The notes under the pieces: model-generated
What the model saw: the letters and a program-made list of their open reading frames with translations, nothing else
Database searches by the model: none
What the model was told of the DNA's origin: nothing
Source of the DNA: Candidatus Altimarinota bacterium
Lineage (GTDB): Bacteria > Patescibacteriota > Gracilibacteria > BD1-5 > UBA6164
Direction of reading: 5' to 3'
NCBI GenBank assembly: GCA_020631485.1
Contig: JAHDHC010000013.1
Coordinates: 1-37,835, forward strand
Length of the DNA stretch: 37,835 bases
Shown here: positions 12,765-22,325 of the stretch, one piece after another
Layout: every line of letters begins with the position of its first letter
How positions within the stretch are numbered: position 1 is the first letter of the stretch
Program-made: the position numbers and the translations under genes

Positions 12765-14024
12765 TTACTGTAACGAAATATTAACCGGTATAGTATCCTT
12801 ACATACTTCACAATACACTTCTCATTCTTTAATAAGATAATTGTATGAAAAGCTCCCTATCAATCATCAGCACTCTGTGCAATTAATCAAAACTTCTTCA
12901 TCAAGACTAGATACTTTTTGAGGAGTTTTTATATCTTGACCATTCAAATATCTTAAATACGTATCTAAATCCGTTCAGAACTTATTTAGTTTAGTAAAAT
13001 CACTAAATACAAATTCTTCATATAATCATGTTTCGGAATCAAGACATAACTTTCCATATTCAACTATTGGTATTTTTTTATTATTACTATATCTTTTATC
13101 AGGTCATTCACTTTTATTTACGTATCTCCACGTATGATCAATTATTCTAGTATCACTTGGAACTTTCTCCTCTTCAATTATTCTGTCAGGAAAATATGAA
13201 ATTTGTAGTTTTCGTATATCAAAAATATCTATTTTTTTACCATAGTTTATAACAACATGTGAGGGATACAAAAATATATCTCCACCATTCTTATTTACGA
13301 ATTTTAGTGTCTCTCATTCTGTTTGAATCTCATCTAAAGAACTAAGATAAATACTTGTTTTTTTCCTCTTTAAAATCTTATTTGCTCAACTCCTATCTTT
13401 TACTCAATCATTATCTTGAGTAGATGTGATATCCCAAATTTTTTTACATGTAATTAATTCTTTGAATGACGCTATAAGCCTACAATATATTTCTTTACTT
13501 CGGTCATCAAATTTTACGTCTAATTTTACATAACTATCTTTTTCTACTCACTTAAGTTCAACTAACATTCACTTACTCTCTAAATAATATTGAGAGTATC
13601 ATTTATGTAAAAAACCTCACAGTAAGTATAGTAAGACTAGAAACAAAAATTTTATTTGTATGATTGATATTTCATTTTTTAGAATCTTCCTCTGTTTGAA
13701 ACTATCTTTTATATCCTGCTTTATCTGCTCTCATATATCATCACTCATCTTTCAAATTTCGAGAGATTTAATCTCATGAGCTAATTCTTTATTGAAATCA
13801 GTACTACTTACTTCATCAAAATCTACATTTCATATTTTCTTTCATCAAATTTTAATTCTATCGTAGATTCAAGTTCCTGGTAGTCATACATTAAGATATT
13901 GACCATGTTTATTGAAATTAACATTAAAACCTTTTATTCATATAGTACTACTTACTCAACTTTTACTTATATTTAAAGTAAATCATGGAAATATGGTAAC
14001 TCTTTTTCTAAATTTTAATCACAT
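12765..14024 (-). CDS. DUF4236 membrane protein with C-terminal zinc ribbon
   Basis: 419 residues. The N-terminus (MGLKFRKRVTIFPGFTLNIS, then KSGVS and later GLPGTGIY) matches DUF4236, where the second residue and the Pro-Gly glycine are conserved. Here both glycines are TGA, a direct support for code 25. A hydrophobic stretch near residues 115-136 is a probable membrane span. The middle is a Lys/Asp-rich soluble region without known motifs. The C-terminus has CTECGG near residue 380 and YCEVC near 405, a four-Cys ribbon. DUF4236 is usually an N-terminal add-on of membrane or signalling proteins with no assigned activity. Stop TAA at 12765; a terminator follows. Confidence 0.85.
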
Positions 14025-14126
14025 GTTTATAGTATTATTTAGGTGTTAAAAAATTTTTTTAGTACATATTTATGTTATAAGAATATGATTAAATGTAAAA
14101 AAATATTCAATCACTATAAAATAAAA

Positions 14127-14165
14127 GAGTCAACGATTTTTTACGATAGTTGACTCACTTTTTTT
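14127..14165. terminator. Bidirectional terminator-like hairpin
   Basis: GAGTCAAC (14127-14134) pairs perfectly with GTTGACTC (14149-14156), followed by a seven-T run on the plus strand and preceded by an A-rich stretch. It lies upstream of the DUF4236 start rather than behind a gene, so it may belong to a short untranslated transcript or insulate the two regions. Confidence 0.6.
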
Positions 14166-14171
14166 GACAAT

Positions 14172-14264
14172 AAGATTCCTGTGTGTTCTAATTAGGTTAC
14201 GACACGAAATTTGAAGACATAACACAAAATAACATTTATGTTATTCACACAAGAATCTTTTTAT
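14172..14264 (+). other. Closed inverted-repeat element upstream of a small membrane gene
   Basis: AAGATTCCTGTGTG (14172-14185) pairs at 13 of 14 positions with CACACAAGAATCTT (14246-14259), which runs into a T-run. Inside lies a second palindrome, AATAACAT-TT-ATGTTATT. The outer stem plus T-run resembles a leader transcript ending in a terminator 20 bases before the small membrane gene. It could be a cis-regulatory leader, a small RNA or a mobile palindrome. A TTGACA box at 14164-14169 overlaps its left edge. Confidence 0.4.
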
Positions 14265-14284
14265 CTAATAAATAGTTCTGAGTT

Positions 14285-14575
14285 ATGTGTTCAATATTCT
14301 GTAGTAGAGCTACAGAATTATTGACAGATCCTCGTTATCTATTTCCTACAATTGGAACATTATTTCCATTAATAAGAAGTGATGATAAAATTCAAATCGT
14401 TACAGCTATTTGAATAATTGTAATCATTCTCGCATGTAGTATAATAAAAAACTGGAGATATTTATTAAAACAATTAGGTCCTATCTTACTATTAATGCTT
14501 AGAGTTATAATAGCAAGTAAAGACATAATAGTTCGATTAATATATAAATCAAAAATTTTTGTAGTTCGTAAATAA
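14285..14575 (+). CDS. Small two-span membrane protein, unknown
   Basis: 96 residues, with one TGA read as Gly in the first membrane span (IVTAIGIIVIILACSII). A second hydrophobic segment (GPILLLMLRVIIA) follows, and the C-terminus is basic (YKSKIFVVRK). An upstream in-frame TAG at 14273 limits the start. No good ribosome-binding site precedes the ATG at 14285, which lowers confidence. The stop TAA is fused to a strong terminator. The size and topology resemble holins or small toxins, but nothing specific supports that. Confidence 0.5.
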
Positions 14576-14601
14576 AGATTATCGTTAATGATAATCTTTT
14601 T
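14575..14601 (+). terminator. Rho-independent terminator of the small membrane gene
   Basis: AAGATTATC (14575-14583) pairs with GATAATCTT (14590-14598), with a TTTT run at the end. It starts at the last base of the stop codon. Its presence supports a real plus-strand transcript here. Confidence 0.75.
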
Positions 14602-14612
14602 AATTTTAATCA

Positions 14613-14630
14613 CACCCCCCTAGGAGTCGG
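14613..14630 (+). other. Possible att site: degenerate copy of the tRNA-Trp 3' end
   Basis: This stretch and the tRNA-Trp 3' segment (23983-24001) run in the same direction and share CACCCCC, CTAGGA and TCG, about 16 of 19 positions with one gap. Direct repeats of a tRNA 3' end commonly flank elements integrated into tRNA genes. The match is short and diverged, so this is a candidate only. Confidence 0.35.
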
Positions 14631-14808
14631 TCTCCATTACAGTGCGATACTCGCACAGTAATTCTTGACCCCTCGGTCATTGCTCTTATTCATCGCAATG
14701 AGTTTCTCACTTACGCTCCGCGTAGATGAGAAACCAAAGCCTCGATTCAATTCCTTGCAACAAGGTAAAAACAAAAAAACTATTCTCTCGAATAGTCGTT
14801 TTGTTTTT
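14623..14808. repeat. Cluster of six consecutive hairpins
   Basis: In under 200 bases there are stems GGAG/CTCC (14623-14635), GTGCGA/TCGCAC (14642-14656), GACC/GGTC (14667-14678), CATTGC/GCAATG (14678-14700), GTTTCTCA/TGAGAAAC with an inner ACGC/GCGT (14702-14734), and ACTATT/AATAGT (14779-14796, the second copy of the 12663 element). The block is more GC-rich than its surroundings. No protein frame explains it. It may be a structured RNA, a recombination site, or stacked palindromic repeats. Confidence 0.5.
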
Positions 14809-14812
14809 AATG

Positions 14813-15539
14813 GCAGGCTACCAGCTTGCAAAATCGCACAAATCTCAAGGAATATCTTGATAAAGCCATCTGACAGAATATTACTGATTTTCAAAAACAA
14901 ATCAATACCTGGTATGAAATCTTCGATATAAGTCTACAGAAGTGATACTTCTGACTCTAGGCTCTACCTAATAGATAATCTAACAATAGAAAATGACTAC
15001 AAAAAAACAAATTATTGCAAACAGGAAGAATTCTCAAAAATGATGAGTAAAGACTCAAGAGTGAAAGCAGAAGATAAAACTCAATGCCGTAAAACATGGA
15101 ATAACTTCAAGTCTTTATAACAGAGACCTTGAACAACAAATCATAGAAGAGTATGAGATCACAGGAACTCTCGAAAAAATGATGGTACAACACACTTGTA
15201 TCTCCAGAGCTAGGTATGAAAGAGGCATCTGTCTCGAAAATAAACTCATTATGCATATAGTAAGTCCTCCAAAGTATGAGAAGGTCTATAACTCAAAAGA
15301 GCAATGAGAAAAATACAAAGCATATAACAAGAGACTAGCCGATGATCTTGTGAATTCTCCCCTACTCAATATAGAACCAGGATATAAAGAAGAATTAGTG
15401 GAATGAGAGGAATTCTGATTAGATATGGAAAAAATAGAATATCTAGTCAGTATTATAGGAAAGTACAACCACCAAAATGAAGTACAGCTCAATAAAAATC
15501 TTAGATGATTACTAGAATATATCTCACAAAAACAATAAT
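14813..15539 (+). pseudogene. Frameshifted hypothetical gene
   Basis: Three successive frames each read as plausible lysine-rich protein and join end to end. Frame b (14813-14961) gives LKEYLDKAIGQNITDFQKQ. Frame c (about 14934-15120) gives LYLIDNLTIENDYKK and KTWNNFKSL before TAA. Frame d (from about 15110 to TAA at 15537-15539) gives LYNRDLEQQIIEEYEITG through LLEYISQKQ. Removing one T near 15115 joins c to d as FKSLYNRDL. Removing one base near 14960 joins b to c. Several TGA codons read as Gly. No family is recognised and no intact start is visible. It looks like a recently decayed gene of this lineage. Sequencing error is possible but would need two independent errors. Confidence 0.6.
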
Positions 15540-15543
15540 TTTA

Positions 15544-15571
15544 TTGACTTATAGTAAAATATTATTATAAA
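15544..15571 (+). promoter_or_regulatory. Probable sigma-70-type promoter for dapD
   Basis: TTGACT at 15544-15549 and TATAAA at 15566-15571 are separated by 16 bases, in AT-rich DNA typical of the host rather than of dapD itself. A strong ribosome-binding site (GGAGGT, 15607-15612) lies just before the ATG at 15619. Confidence 0.55.
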
Positions 15572-15618
15572 ATATAAACTCAATTCCGAGTAAATATGCA
15601 AACAAATGGAGGTAGACT

Positions 15619-16689
15619 ATGTCTATTTTTGCAGCTGGTCTGGGCTTACAGACAACAGATGGTAACGGCAATGTTTTGGAAGTTTACTTCCATAAAGCAT
15701 TCGTCAGAACCGAGCAAAATGCAAGTGCAGTCGACGATTTCGTAAAAATCGCTGGTTGGTTCTATTCGGGTGGCAATAAAACCATCTGCTTGGCTCCATA
15801 CCAAATCGATAAACTGATCGAAGCGTTTTCCGAACACACTGGTACGGTGACTTTCCTTGAAGGTGCACGCGATGCACACGAACGGATGGTCGTGACAATT
15901 CTTGAAACCGATGAAGCTCCTCAAAGTGTCGCTGAAGCGTACTTGAAGCTGACCTTACTTTCAAGCCGTGCTATACAACCACACGGGCAATCACTTGATG
16001 GGATCTTCGCTGTTTTACCAAATGTTGCATGGACAAACGAAGGTGTTGTTTCGCTGGATGAACTTCCAGCTCGACAGCTTTCTGCTCGTGCTAATGGTGG
16101 AGTACTTCATGTATATGCCGTGGACAAATTCCCTCCAATGGCTGATCATGTTGTTCCAAGTGGTGTTCGTATCGGTGATGCTTCTCGTGTCCGCTTCGGT
16201 GCACATCTCGGTGAAGGTACAACCGTGATGCATGAAGGTTTTGTGAACTTCAATGCTGGCACCAAAGGTGCTGGTATGATTGAAGGACGCATCTCCGCTG
16301 GTGTAATGGTTGGTGCAAACTCTGACCTTGGTGGAGGATGTTCAACAATGGGAACGCTCTCAGGCGGAAACAATGTTGTCATCTCTGTAGGCGAAGAATG
16401 CCTCATCGGTGCAAACGCAGGTACTGGAATCCCACTGGGTGACCGTTGCACCATTGAAGCTGGTCTCTATCTGACGGCTGGAAGCAAAGTGAGCATCCTC
16501 GATGAAAATGGGGTTGAAACATCGAACGTGAAAGCTTCTGAACTTGCTGGAAAGTCGGATCTTCTGTTCCGTCGCAACTCGCAATCTGGTAAGATCGAGT
16601 GTGTAACAAATAAGACCGCTATCCAGTTGAATGAAGAACTGCACGCAAACAACTGACAAACTCAATCCACCTGTAAAAAGGTGCCGTAA
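15619..16689 (+). CDS. dapD: 2,3,4,5-tetrahydropyridine-2,6-dicarboxylate N-succinyltransferase, foreign-looking, ends at TGA
   Basis: DapD transfers succinyl from succinyl-CoA to tetrahydrodipicolinate in lysine/diaminopimelate synthesis. The frame to the TGA at 16654-16656 is 345 residues, the length of Pseudomonas-type DapD. It shows LPNVAWTNEG, GVRIGDASRVRFG, GEGTTVMHEGFVNFNAGT, SDLGGGCSTMGTLSGG and FRRNSQSGKIEC, then an ending close to LNEALHAHN of Pseudomonas. The C-terminal half is a left-handed beta-helix hexapeptide fold. About 40 glycines are present and none is TGA. Base composition is much richer in GC than the neighbours. Under code 25 the TGA is read through, adding 11 residues after its glycine to the TAA at 16687-16689, the end given here. 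No other dap gene is in the window. Recent transfer from a standard-code proteobacterium is the simplest reading. Confidence 0.9.
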
Positions 16690-16720
16690 GGCGTAAGTGA
16701 AAGAGATAGTCTAGTAATCA

Positions 16721-16750
16721 AGGCTCCCAGGGAAACCTGGGGGCTTTTAG
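16721..16750 (+). terminator. Terminator after dapD
   Basis: GGCTCCCAGG (16722-16731) pairs with CCTGGGGGCT (16736-16745) around a GAAA loop, followed by TTTT. It is GC-rich like dapD and may have arrived with it. Confidence 0.8.
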
Positions 16751-16786
16751 TATTTACTTTTTTCTATTATCGGATACACTCAGGAA

Positions 16787-16927
16787 GCCAGAATACCTTA
16801 CATTATCAGCTTGAAAATTAGAGAGGGCAACCAAGTTGCTCTAGCTCTTTCTTTTTGTTTTCAAACTGATTAGGGTGTTCTGGCGAACATAGAGTATGCT
16901 AGGTTGTCCTCTTTTTTGTTCGCCAGA
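16787..16927. repeat. Long nested palindrome, MITE-like or structured RNA
   Basis: GCCAGAATACC (16787-16797) pairs with GGTGTTCTGGC (16874-16884). Inside, TTATCAGCTTGAAAA pairs with TTTTCAAACTGATTA, and further in GGCAAC pairs with GTTGC around a short loop. The right arm (TCTGGCGAAC, 16879-16888) can instead pair with GTTCGCCAGA (16918-16927). Two mutually exclusive stems share one arm. No coding frame explains it. Confidence 0.6.
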
Positions 16928-16971
16928 TATCCCACATTTTGGTAATAAGCTTATTTTATTACTATAAAATT

Positions 16972-17469
16972 ATGGAGAAAAACATTCAATGTCCTTATTG
17001 CCATGAGGATATAAAAAAAGATGCTCAAATTTGTAAGCATTGCTGAAAAAAAGTTCAGTTCAAAATTCAAGAATTAGAAAAGCAGAGACTAAAGCAAGAA
17101 ATGTTTGATAAAAGATCCAAAACAACTGGATGAAAGATTATCAATCATCTATCAACTCATAAATGGAAATATATTATTGCTCTGTTTTGATTATTCTTTG
17201 TATATGTTTCGACTATAAGTGAGCAAAACTATACTCATCCTACATCTGGACAATGTACTGAAGCTGTAAAGAAAGCTATTGCAGAAGATTATTATAAAAG
17301 CCCAAGCACAGTGAGTTTTCAGAGCTGTCTATGGGATTTAGACGAAGCGAGAGGAGTTACAAAGATATTATGAGTGGTAGATAGTCAAAATGGATTCGGA
17401 GCCACTGTAAGAAGCGAGGTATATTGTGAAGTTTGAAATACAACTCAATGTAAAATAACTCAGAAATAA
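16972..17469 (+). CDS. Zinc-ribbon membrane protein, hypothetical
   Basis: 165 residues. The N-terminus is a zinc ribbon with Cys7-x2-Cys10 (CPYC) and Cys21-x2-Cys24 (CKHCGKK), the last glycine being TGA. A Lys/Gln-rich linker follows, then one membrane span (IIALFGLFFVYVSTI) near residues 66-84. An extracytoplasmic C-terminal domain of about 80 residues carries Cys residues (GQCTEAV, QSCLWDL, VYCEV, TQCKIT) that could form disulfides. This resembles the common zinc-ribbon plus transmembrane proteins of unknown function. It converges on the SMEK-like gene, 29 bases away. Confidence 0.8.
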
Positions 17470-17498
17470 TAGTATAAATGGGTTTGTTTTAGAAATTA

Positions 17499-20400
17499 CT
17501 ATTCCTTATAATATTTATCATATATATCTTTATATTCTTTTAGTCACATCTCCAGTCCTTTCTCAAATATCATATTACAAATAGGACAATTCTTTCCATC
17601 GTATTTTTCATACATGATAGCAAGTAAGTCCTCTATATGTGTAAATGAGTGAACCTGAAAAACTTTATCAGTTCATTCAACTTGAAGCTTGATAAGAAGT
17701 TTTATCTGATCTACGACCTTCTCTCAATCCTTATCAAGTACTCTCTTCAAATATTCATTTATTTGTCAGTATACTCCAACATTTCTAGATTTCTCAATTA
17801 GTTTCTGGAATATTTCATTCTTATAGAGAATATCAAAATCTTCTATAAAGATGTTCTCTTTATAGAAAATAAAGCTGAGCCTATAATAAATACTCATATC
17901 TTCTTCTTTTGAAGAGTCTTTATAATTATCAAGGATATAATTTACTACATCTAATTTATCTTGTAACACTTTTGGAGCTGAGACTATTCCCCTCTGAACT
18001 CAAAAACAAAATCATAACATTGCTTGATGAGATCCTATCTTTCAACCAATAATGTTATATAAAATATCTAAGTAATCTTTGATTCCTTCTTTCTTAGCAC
18101 TATTGATTCATGAGAGTATCACATTTGATAACATTGTTCAGGCTTTATTCTGTATATCTTTATCTTCTGATGCAAGTAATCATTTCAAAAGCTTTATAAA
18201 TAATTCCTTACTATCAACATATCATAATTTAGGTAGAAACCATTCGACTATTGCTTTATCAATAGTCTTATTCCTACTATGGATGTGTTTTTTCAGAATA
18301 GATGTAGTAATTCTTTTATTGTTTTTTTGAAATAAAGATGCTTTCGAAATCAAAGTAGCTTGGATACCAAATAACTTATCATTTGATAGTTCCATGATTC
18401 TCTTCTTGAGATCCTCATCATCTGGATAGTAATATAATAAAATGGAACAAGTAATAGTTCCTAAACCCCTTACTGTATTGAGTCATAAAACCAGTCAGTC
18501 ATTATCTGAATCTTCCGTTGGATCCATACTGCTTGCAAGATCTAACACTATTCATTTGACTCACTCATATACAGAAGAGTCCTCTTTTTGTATTTCTGGA
18601 GTGAATTCTCTTCATAGAAACTCAGCGTCATCCAAAATCCTTCAAATTTCAAGTTTTGTATTTGAATCATTATCTTTCAATACAGAATATATATCTACTA
18701 ATTCTCTATAGAATGTTATATCTATCGAATCTTTATATTTCTCTTTAGAGTATTCAATAAATCACTTTACAACAAGACTAGCAAATATATATGAATCTTC
18801 TCACTTAGACGAAATATAAAGATATACATCTTTTATTTGATCTAAGTTATTCTTGAAATATCAAGAAACAATACTGCCATAATCATATAAATCCCAACCT
18901 CGTTCTTTTCATAAAACTATATCACATTTTTTATAAATTTCTGCTAAAGTTTCTCTCTTACTCAAAGTAATAAGCATGGGTTCGGCACGTCCAGTCCATG
19001 AACTCACTTCTACACTTGGCTTAGATCTAAAAGAAATTTTATATCCATCATGAGATTCTAAAAACTCGGATATTACTTTTTCTCATTCTTCTGAAAGTCT
19101 ATCCTTAGGTATGGTAGAAAGTAAATAAGCTTGGTGATACTCATGGGATTTTATTTCTTTGTCATTCACTACAAAATCCTGAAATTCTTCGATATAATCA
19201 CCTTCCTTAGAAAACATATAACTGAATATTGTTACCCCCCACCTTTCTTGGAATATATTTATGAATGGGTAGATTTCTTTTTTTTGAACTAGAGCACGAA
19301 TCAAATCTAGGTTTTGTTCTTTATTATCAACTAATGCGAAACTAATGAGTTCATAGAAAACAGAATAATCCCCTCTTTCAATAATATAACTTACAACTTC
19401 TATGAAAAAATCCCTATTTTTTGTATTTTTTCAAGCCTTTATAAGTTCTTGTCACATTGTTACAAACACATTTTCTTGTAAATTATGCCTCTTACGCCCA
19501 GAAGATAAAGTTACTTCTGGAAATGAGTAATATCCGATATAATTTATTGAATTTATTTGTTGTAAAGTTCTCTTTGAGCTAGAATAGCTATCATTTTCAT
19601 ATACCAATTTTATAAGCTTTCAGAAGTAATGAAAAGTAAGCTTATAATCAATATACAGTATTTTTCAGAAAATATCTGGAAGGTATTTTTCTTCTCGAAT
19701 ACTAGCATTTATACTAATAAGTTCATTTGATTGACTTCCCTCAAAATCAAATAAATTCATAATGCTTTCGACTTGTCATTGATCAAAGTGATCAATATTT
19801 TTTGATAAAAATTCAACTATAAATTCATGTGCCATATTTTTGCCTCTTTGTACAATCTTAGATACTAGATCTAACATCAAAGATGTATCAAAAGATTTGA
19901 AAGACTTTTGAGCTAAAAGTATAGCTACTCTTCTAAATAAAAACTCATACTCTGTTTTATCTAAGGCTGTATTGAATATACTAAGTATGACATCAGTATT
20001 TTTTCATCAAACATACTTTTCAAAATAATTAACAATAGATAGTAAATTTTGATCATCAGCATTATTTTCAATAATAATATACACTAGATTATCAATAATT
20101 TCTTGAAGTATACTAGTATTTAGTTTTCATAACTTATCAAAAAAATGAAGAATGTAGCTTGAATTCTGAGAAATATTCTCGTAAAACTTCTTAGATTCTT
20201 TAGGAGTTAGATCTTGTTTCTTGATTCTCTCTATGTTTTTGATAATGTAAGCATATACATCTGAAAAGCTATCAAAATCGTAAAGAAATGCTGAAATATC
20301 AACCACCTTCTTCTGACCTCACGATATTTCTTCTAAAATACTACTAATTGCAGGATCTTTTGAAAGAAGATCTAAATATTCTTTTGATATTTCTACAGAC

Positions 20401-21137
20401 TTAGTTCATTTTTCTTTCAACACCTCTGTTGATATCTCTAGTTTATCAGTTGTACTTACTTCTGATTTTATTATATTTTGAAAATTTGAATCTTTTATAA
20501 ACTCATCTTTATGTTCTTTTATAACCTCTAACATGATCTTGTAATCATCTTTTATAGCTTCTTTTATCAGCTTATAGTTATCCTTTCTTAGTTGAAATCA
20601 TATAAAACTATCAAATATTGGAGAAAATTCATCTAAAACTTTTTTTATTTTCTTGATCTCATCAATTGGCTTAGATTCAATTTTTTTCAACAATTCATCA
20701 AATGTAATAATGTCCTCTTTTGTAAAGTTGAATCCATCTGTTCATATTGTATGAGAGTATTTTTTCTTTATTTTATGGGAAGAACTTATAAATAAAAATT
20801 TGAGATGGGGATATTTGTTAGGCAATAAATCAACTCATTCAAGTGAGTAACCTTTTTTATATGTCTTTATGGTTTCTCTTATGTGATTTGTTGAGTCATC
20901 GACTGTAACCTGTACTCAAATTCATTTTTCATTTCAAAGGTCTATACCTGGAAAATTAGTTGAAAATTTCTCATTTAGGTCTTCTAATTCCCAATCGTAT
21001 ATCACGTTCAAAATATGCAATCAAAAATCTTCCCATTTTTCAAATTTATCAGAATATTTCATCTTTTTTACTAATTCATGCTTCAATACCAAAGAAAGCA
21101 ATATATCAGTAACTTCTCTAATCAATGATTCTTTCAT
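17499..21137 (-). CDS. Large SMEK-like / helical-repeat protein, candidate defence protein
   Basis: 1212 residues in one frame when TGA is Gly; dozens of TGA codons interrupt it otherwise. The first 110 residues resemble the SMEK domain. An N-terminal helix is followed by WELEDLNEKFSTNFPGIDLG and then GVQVTVDDS, with Asp66 and Gln76-Val-Thr78 in a D-x9-QxT arrangement like divergent PD-(D/E)xK nuclease cores. The remaining 1000 residues are mostly amphipathic helices of HEAT/ARM character, rich in Lys, Glu, Ile and Leu, ending near a CPIC motif. Large proteins with a small nuclease-like head and a helical-repeat body are frequent in defence islands. The nearby MerR-like regulator and recombinase fit a mobile setting. 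Nuclease activity is inference. The start is the ATG at 21137. Confidence 0.75.
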
Positions 21138-21311
21138 TTTTTTGTTACTTAGAAATTTATTACATTATATAAAAAAAACCTTCTTTTTCAATAGCCAATC
21201 AGAAAGTAAGAGTGGCTAATATAAGGTACGTAGGTCCGAAGTAAGTGTTTCTTGACTCATGATAGCTATCGGATAAAGTGTATACAAGATATATACTTTT
21301 TTTATAAAGCA

Positions 21312-22115
21312 ATGAAGGTAGAAAGAAAATACTATATGATCCGAGGAGATGCTTTTCAAGAAAACTTATGAAAGGTGCTAAGGGTTTTAGAGGATAAGGA
21401 ACATCAAAAAAACTATAACAATATTTTTTTAGCCAAACACTATCAAGTCAACCACTCTGATACAAAAAATCAAAAACTATATAAATGGGAACAAGAGTGA
21501 TTTTTAGAGCAGTGAAATTCATATAAAGAATGTTGGAGGAAGTATAATTTTCTTGATCTAGTATGGATAAAAGTTATTACAGCACTCAAAGAAAGACACC
21601 TAACCAATCCTGAAATTAGAAGAATAAAAGAATGCTTATTCGAACATAAAAAGATTTTTGAATTCTATGTATTTAGAACATTTGTGATGCAAGAAGAGAT
21701 AAAACTTATTATTCATGATAACTATGAGGCTGATTTTTGTTCTATGGAAGAGCTCCATCTATCTGATACTTTTCACGCTCTTCATGATAGGATCACTATT
21801 AGCTTATCAGGGATTATTGAGAATATGACTTGAAAAGAACTAGAAAGAAAGATTCCACCAACTAGAATGTTATGTGATAAAGAATATGATTATTTTCTCA
21901 AAATTTTTAGTACTTGGAATGGTAATTCTCATATCGCCTTTAGAAATGGGATGATCAAGAAATTCACTCAATCACATGGGAAACAAAATATACAAAATAC
22001 TCCAGAGATGAATCTAAGAGCAACTGTTCAAAGTAATAAAAACTCTAGGGTTTGCTTTATAACAAACAATTTCTGATGAGTTGATAATATAACAACCGAA
22101 AAGATAGGCGTTTAG
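21312..22115 (+). CDS. MerR-like winged-helix regulator
   Basis: 267 residues. Around residues 58-110, YKWEQEGFLEQG is followed by KYNFLDLVWIKVITALKERH and NPEIRRIKECL. This order (short helix-turn-helix, Trp-Glu-x-x-Gly, then DLxxIxxIxxL and EIR) is that of MerR-type DNA-binding domains. The C-terminal part (residues 120-267) is not recognised. Five or so glycines are TGA. It is transcribed divergently from the SMEK-like gene and precedes the small ORF and recombinase on the same strand, so it probably controls the element. A recombination directionality role is possible. The hairpin GCGTTTAG/CTAAACGT (22108-22127) covers its stop and may attenuate downstream expression. Confidence 0.7.
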
Positions 22116-22181
22116 GGATCTAAACGTCATTTTACGTAGGCTAGAGTGTAGGATGGCTACAGTCAAGCAATTACATAACCA

Positions 22182-22325
22182 ATGAAAAGCTTATGAGAAT
22201 ATAGGAAACTATTCAAAGCAAAATGACTTGAAATCTCACAAGAAGAAATTCAAGCAATCATCGAAAGAATCGATGAAATCGGTAACCTTTTATTTGATAA
22301 ATATATAGAGAAAAATGGAAAGTAA
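22182..22325 (+). CDS. Small protein translationally coupled to recombinase
   Basis: 47 residues (MKSLGEYRKLFKAKGLEISQ, ending in KYIEKNGK), amphipathic helical, with two TGA glycines. Its last 11 bases overlap the recombinase start, a typical coupling arrangement. It could be an accessory factor for the recombinase. No family is recognised. Confidence 0.6.

Noticed and set aside
14091-14204. Possible 36-residue plus-strand ORF (MIKCKKIFNHYK...)
   Set aside because: It reads through a terminator hairpin and has no ribosome-binding site.
14637-14931. Overlapping 87-88-codon frames on both strands
   Set aside because: They cover the hairpin cluster; the stems explain the lack of stops better than coding.
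15646-16665. Several antisense frames inside dapD
   Set aside because: They come from the higher GC of dapD; the sense frame is a full DapD.
16675-16720. Motif AAAGAGATAGTCTAG resembling a group I intron S element after dapD
   Set aside because: No matching P, Q and R elements or split gene around it.
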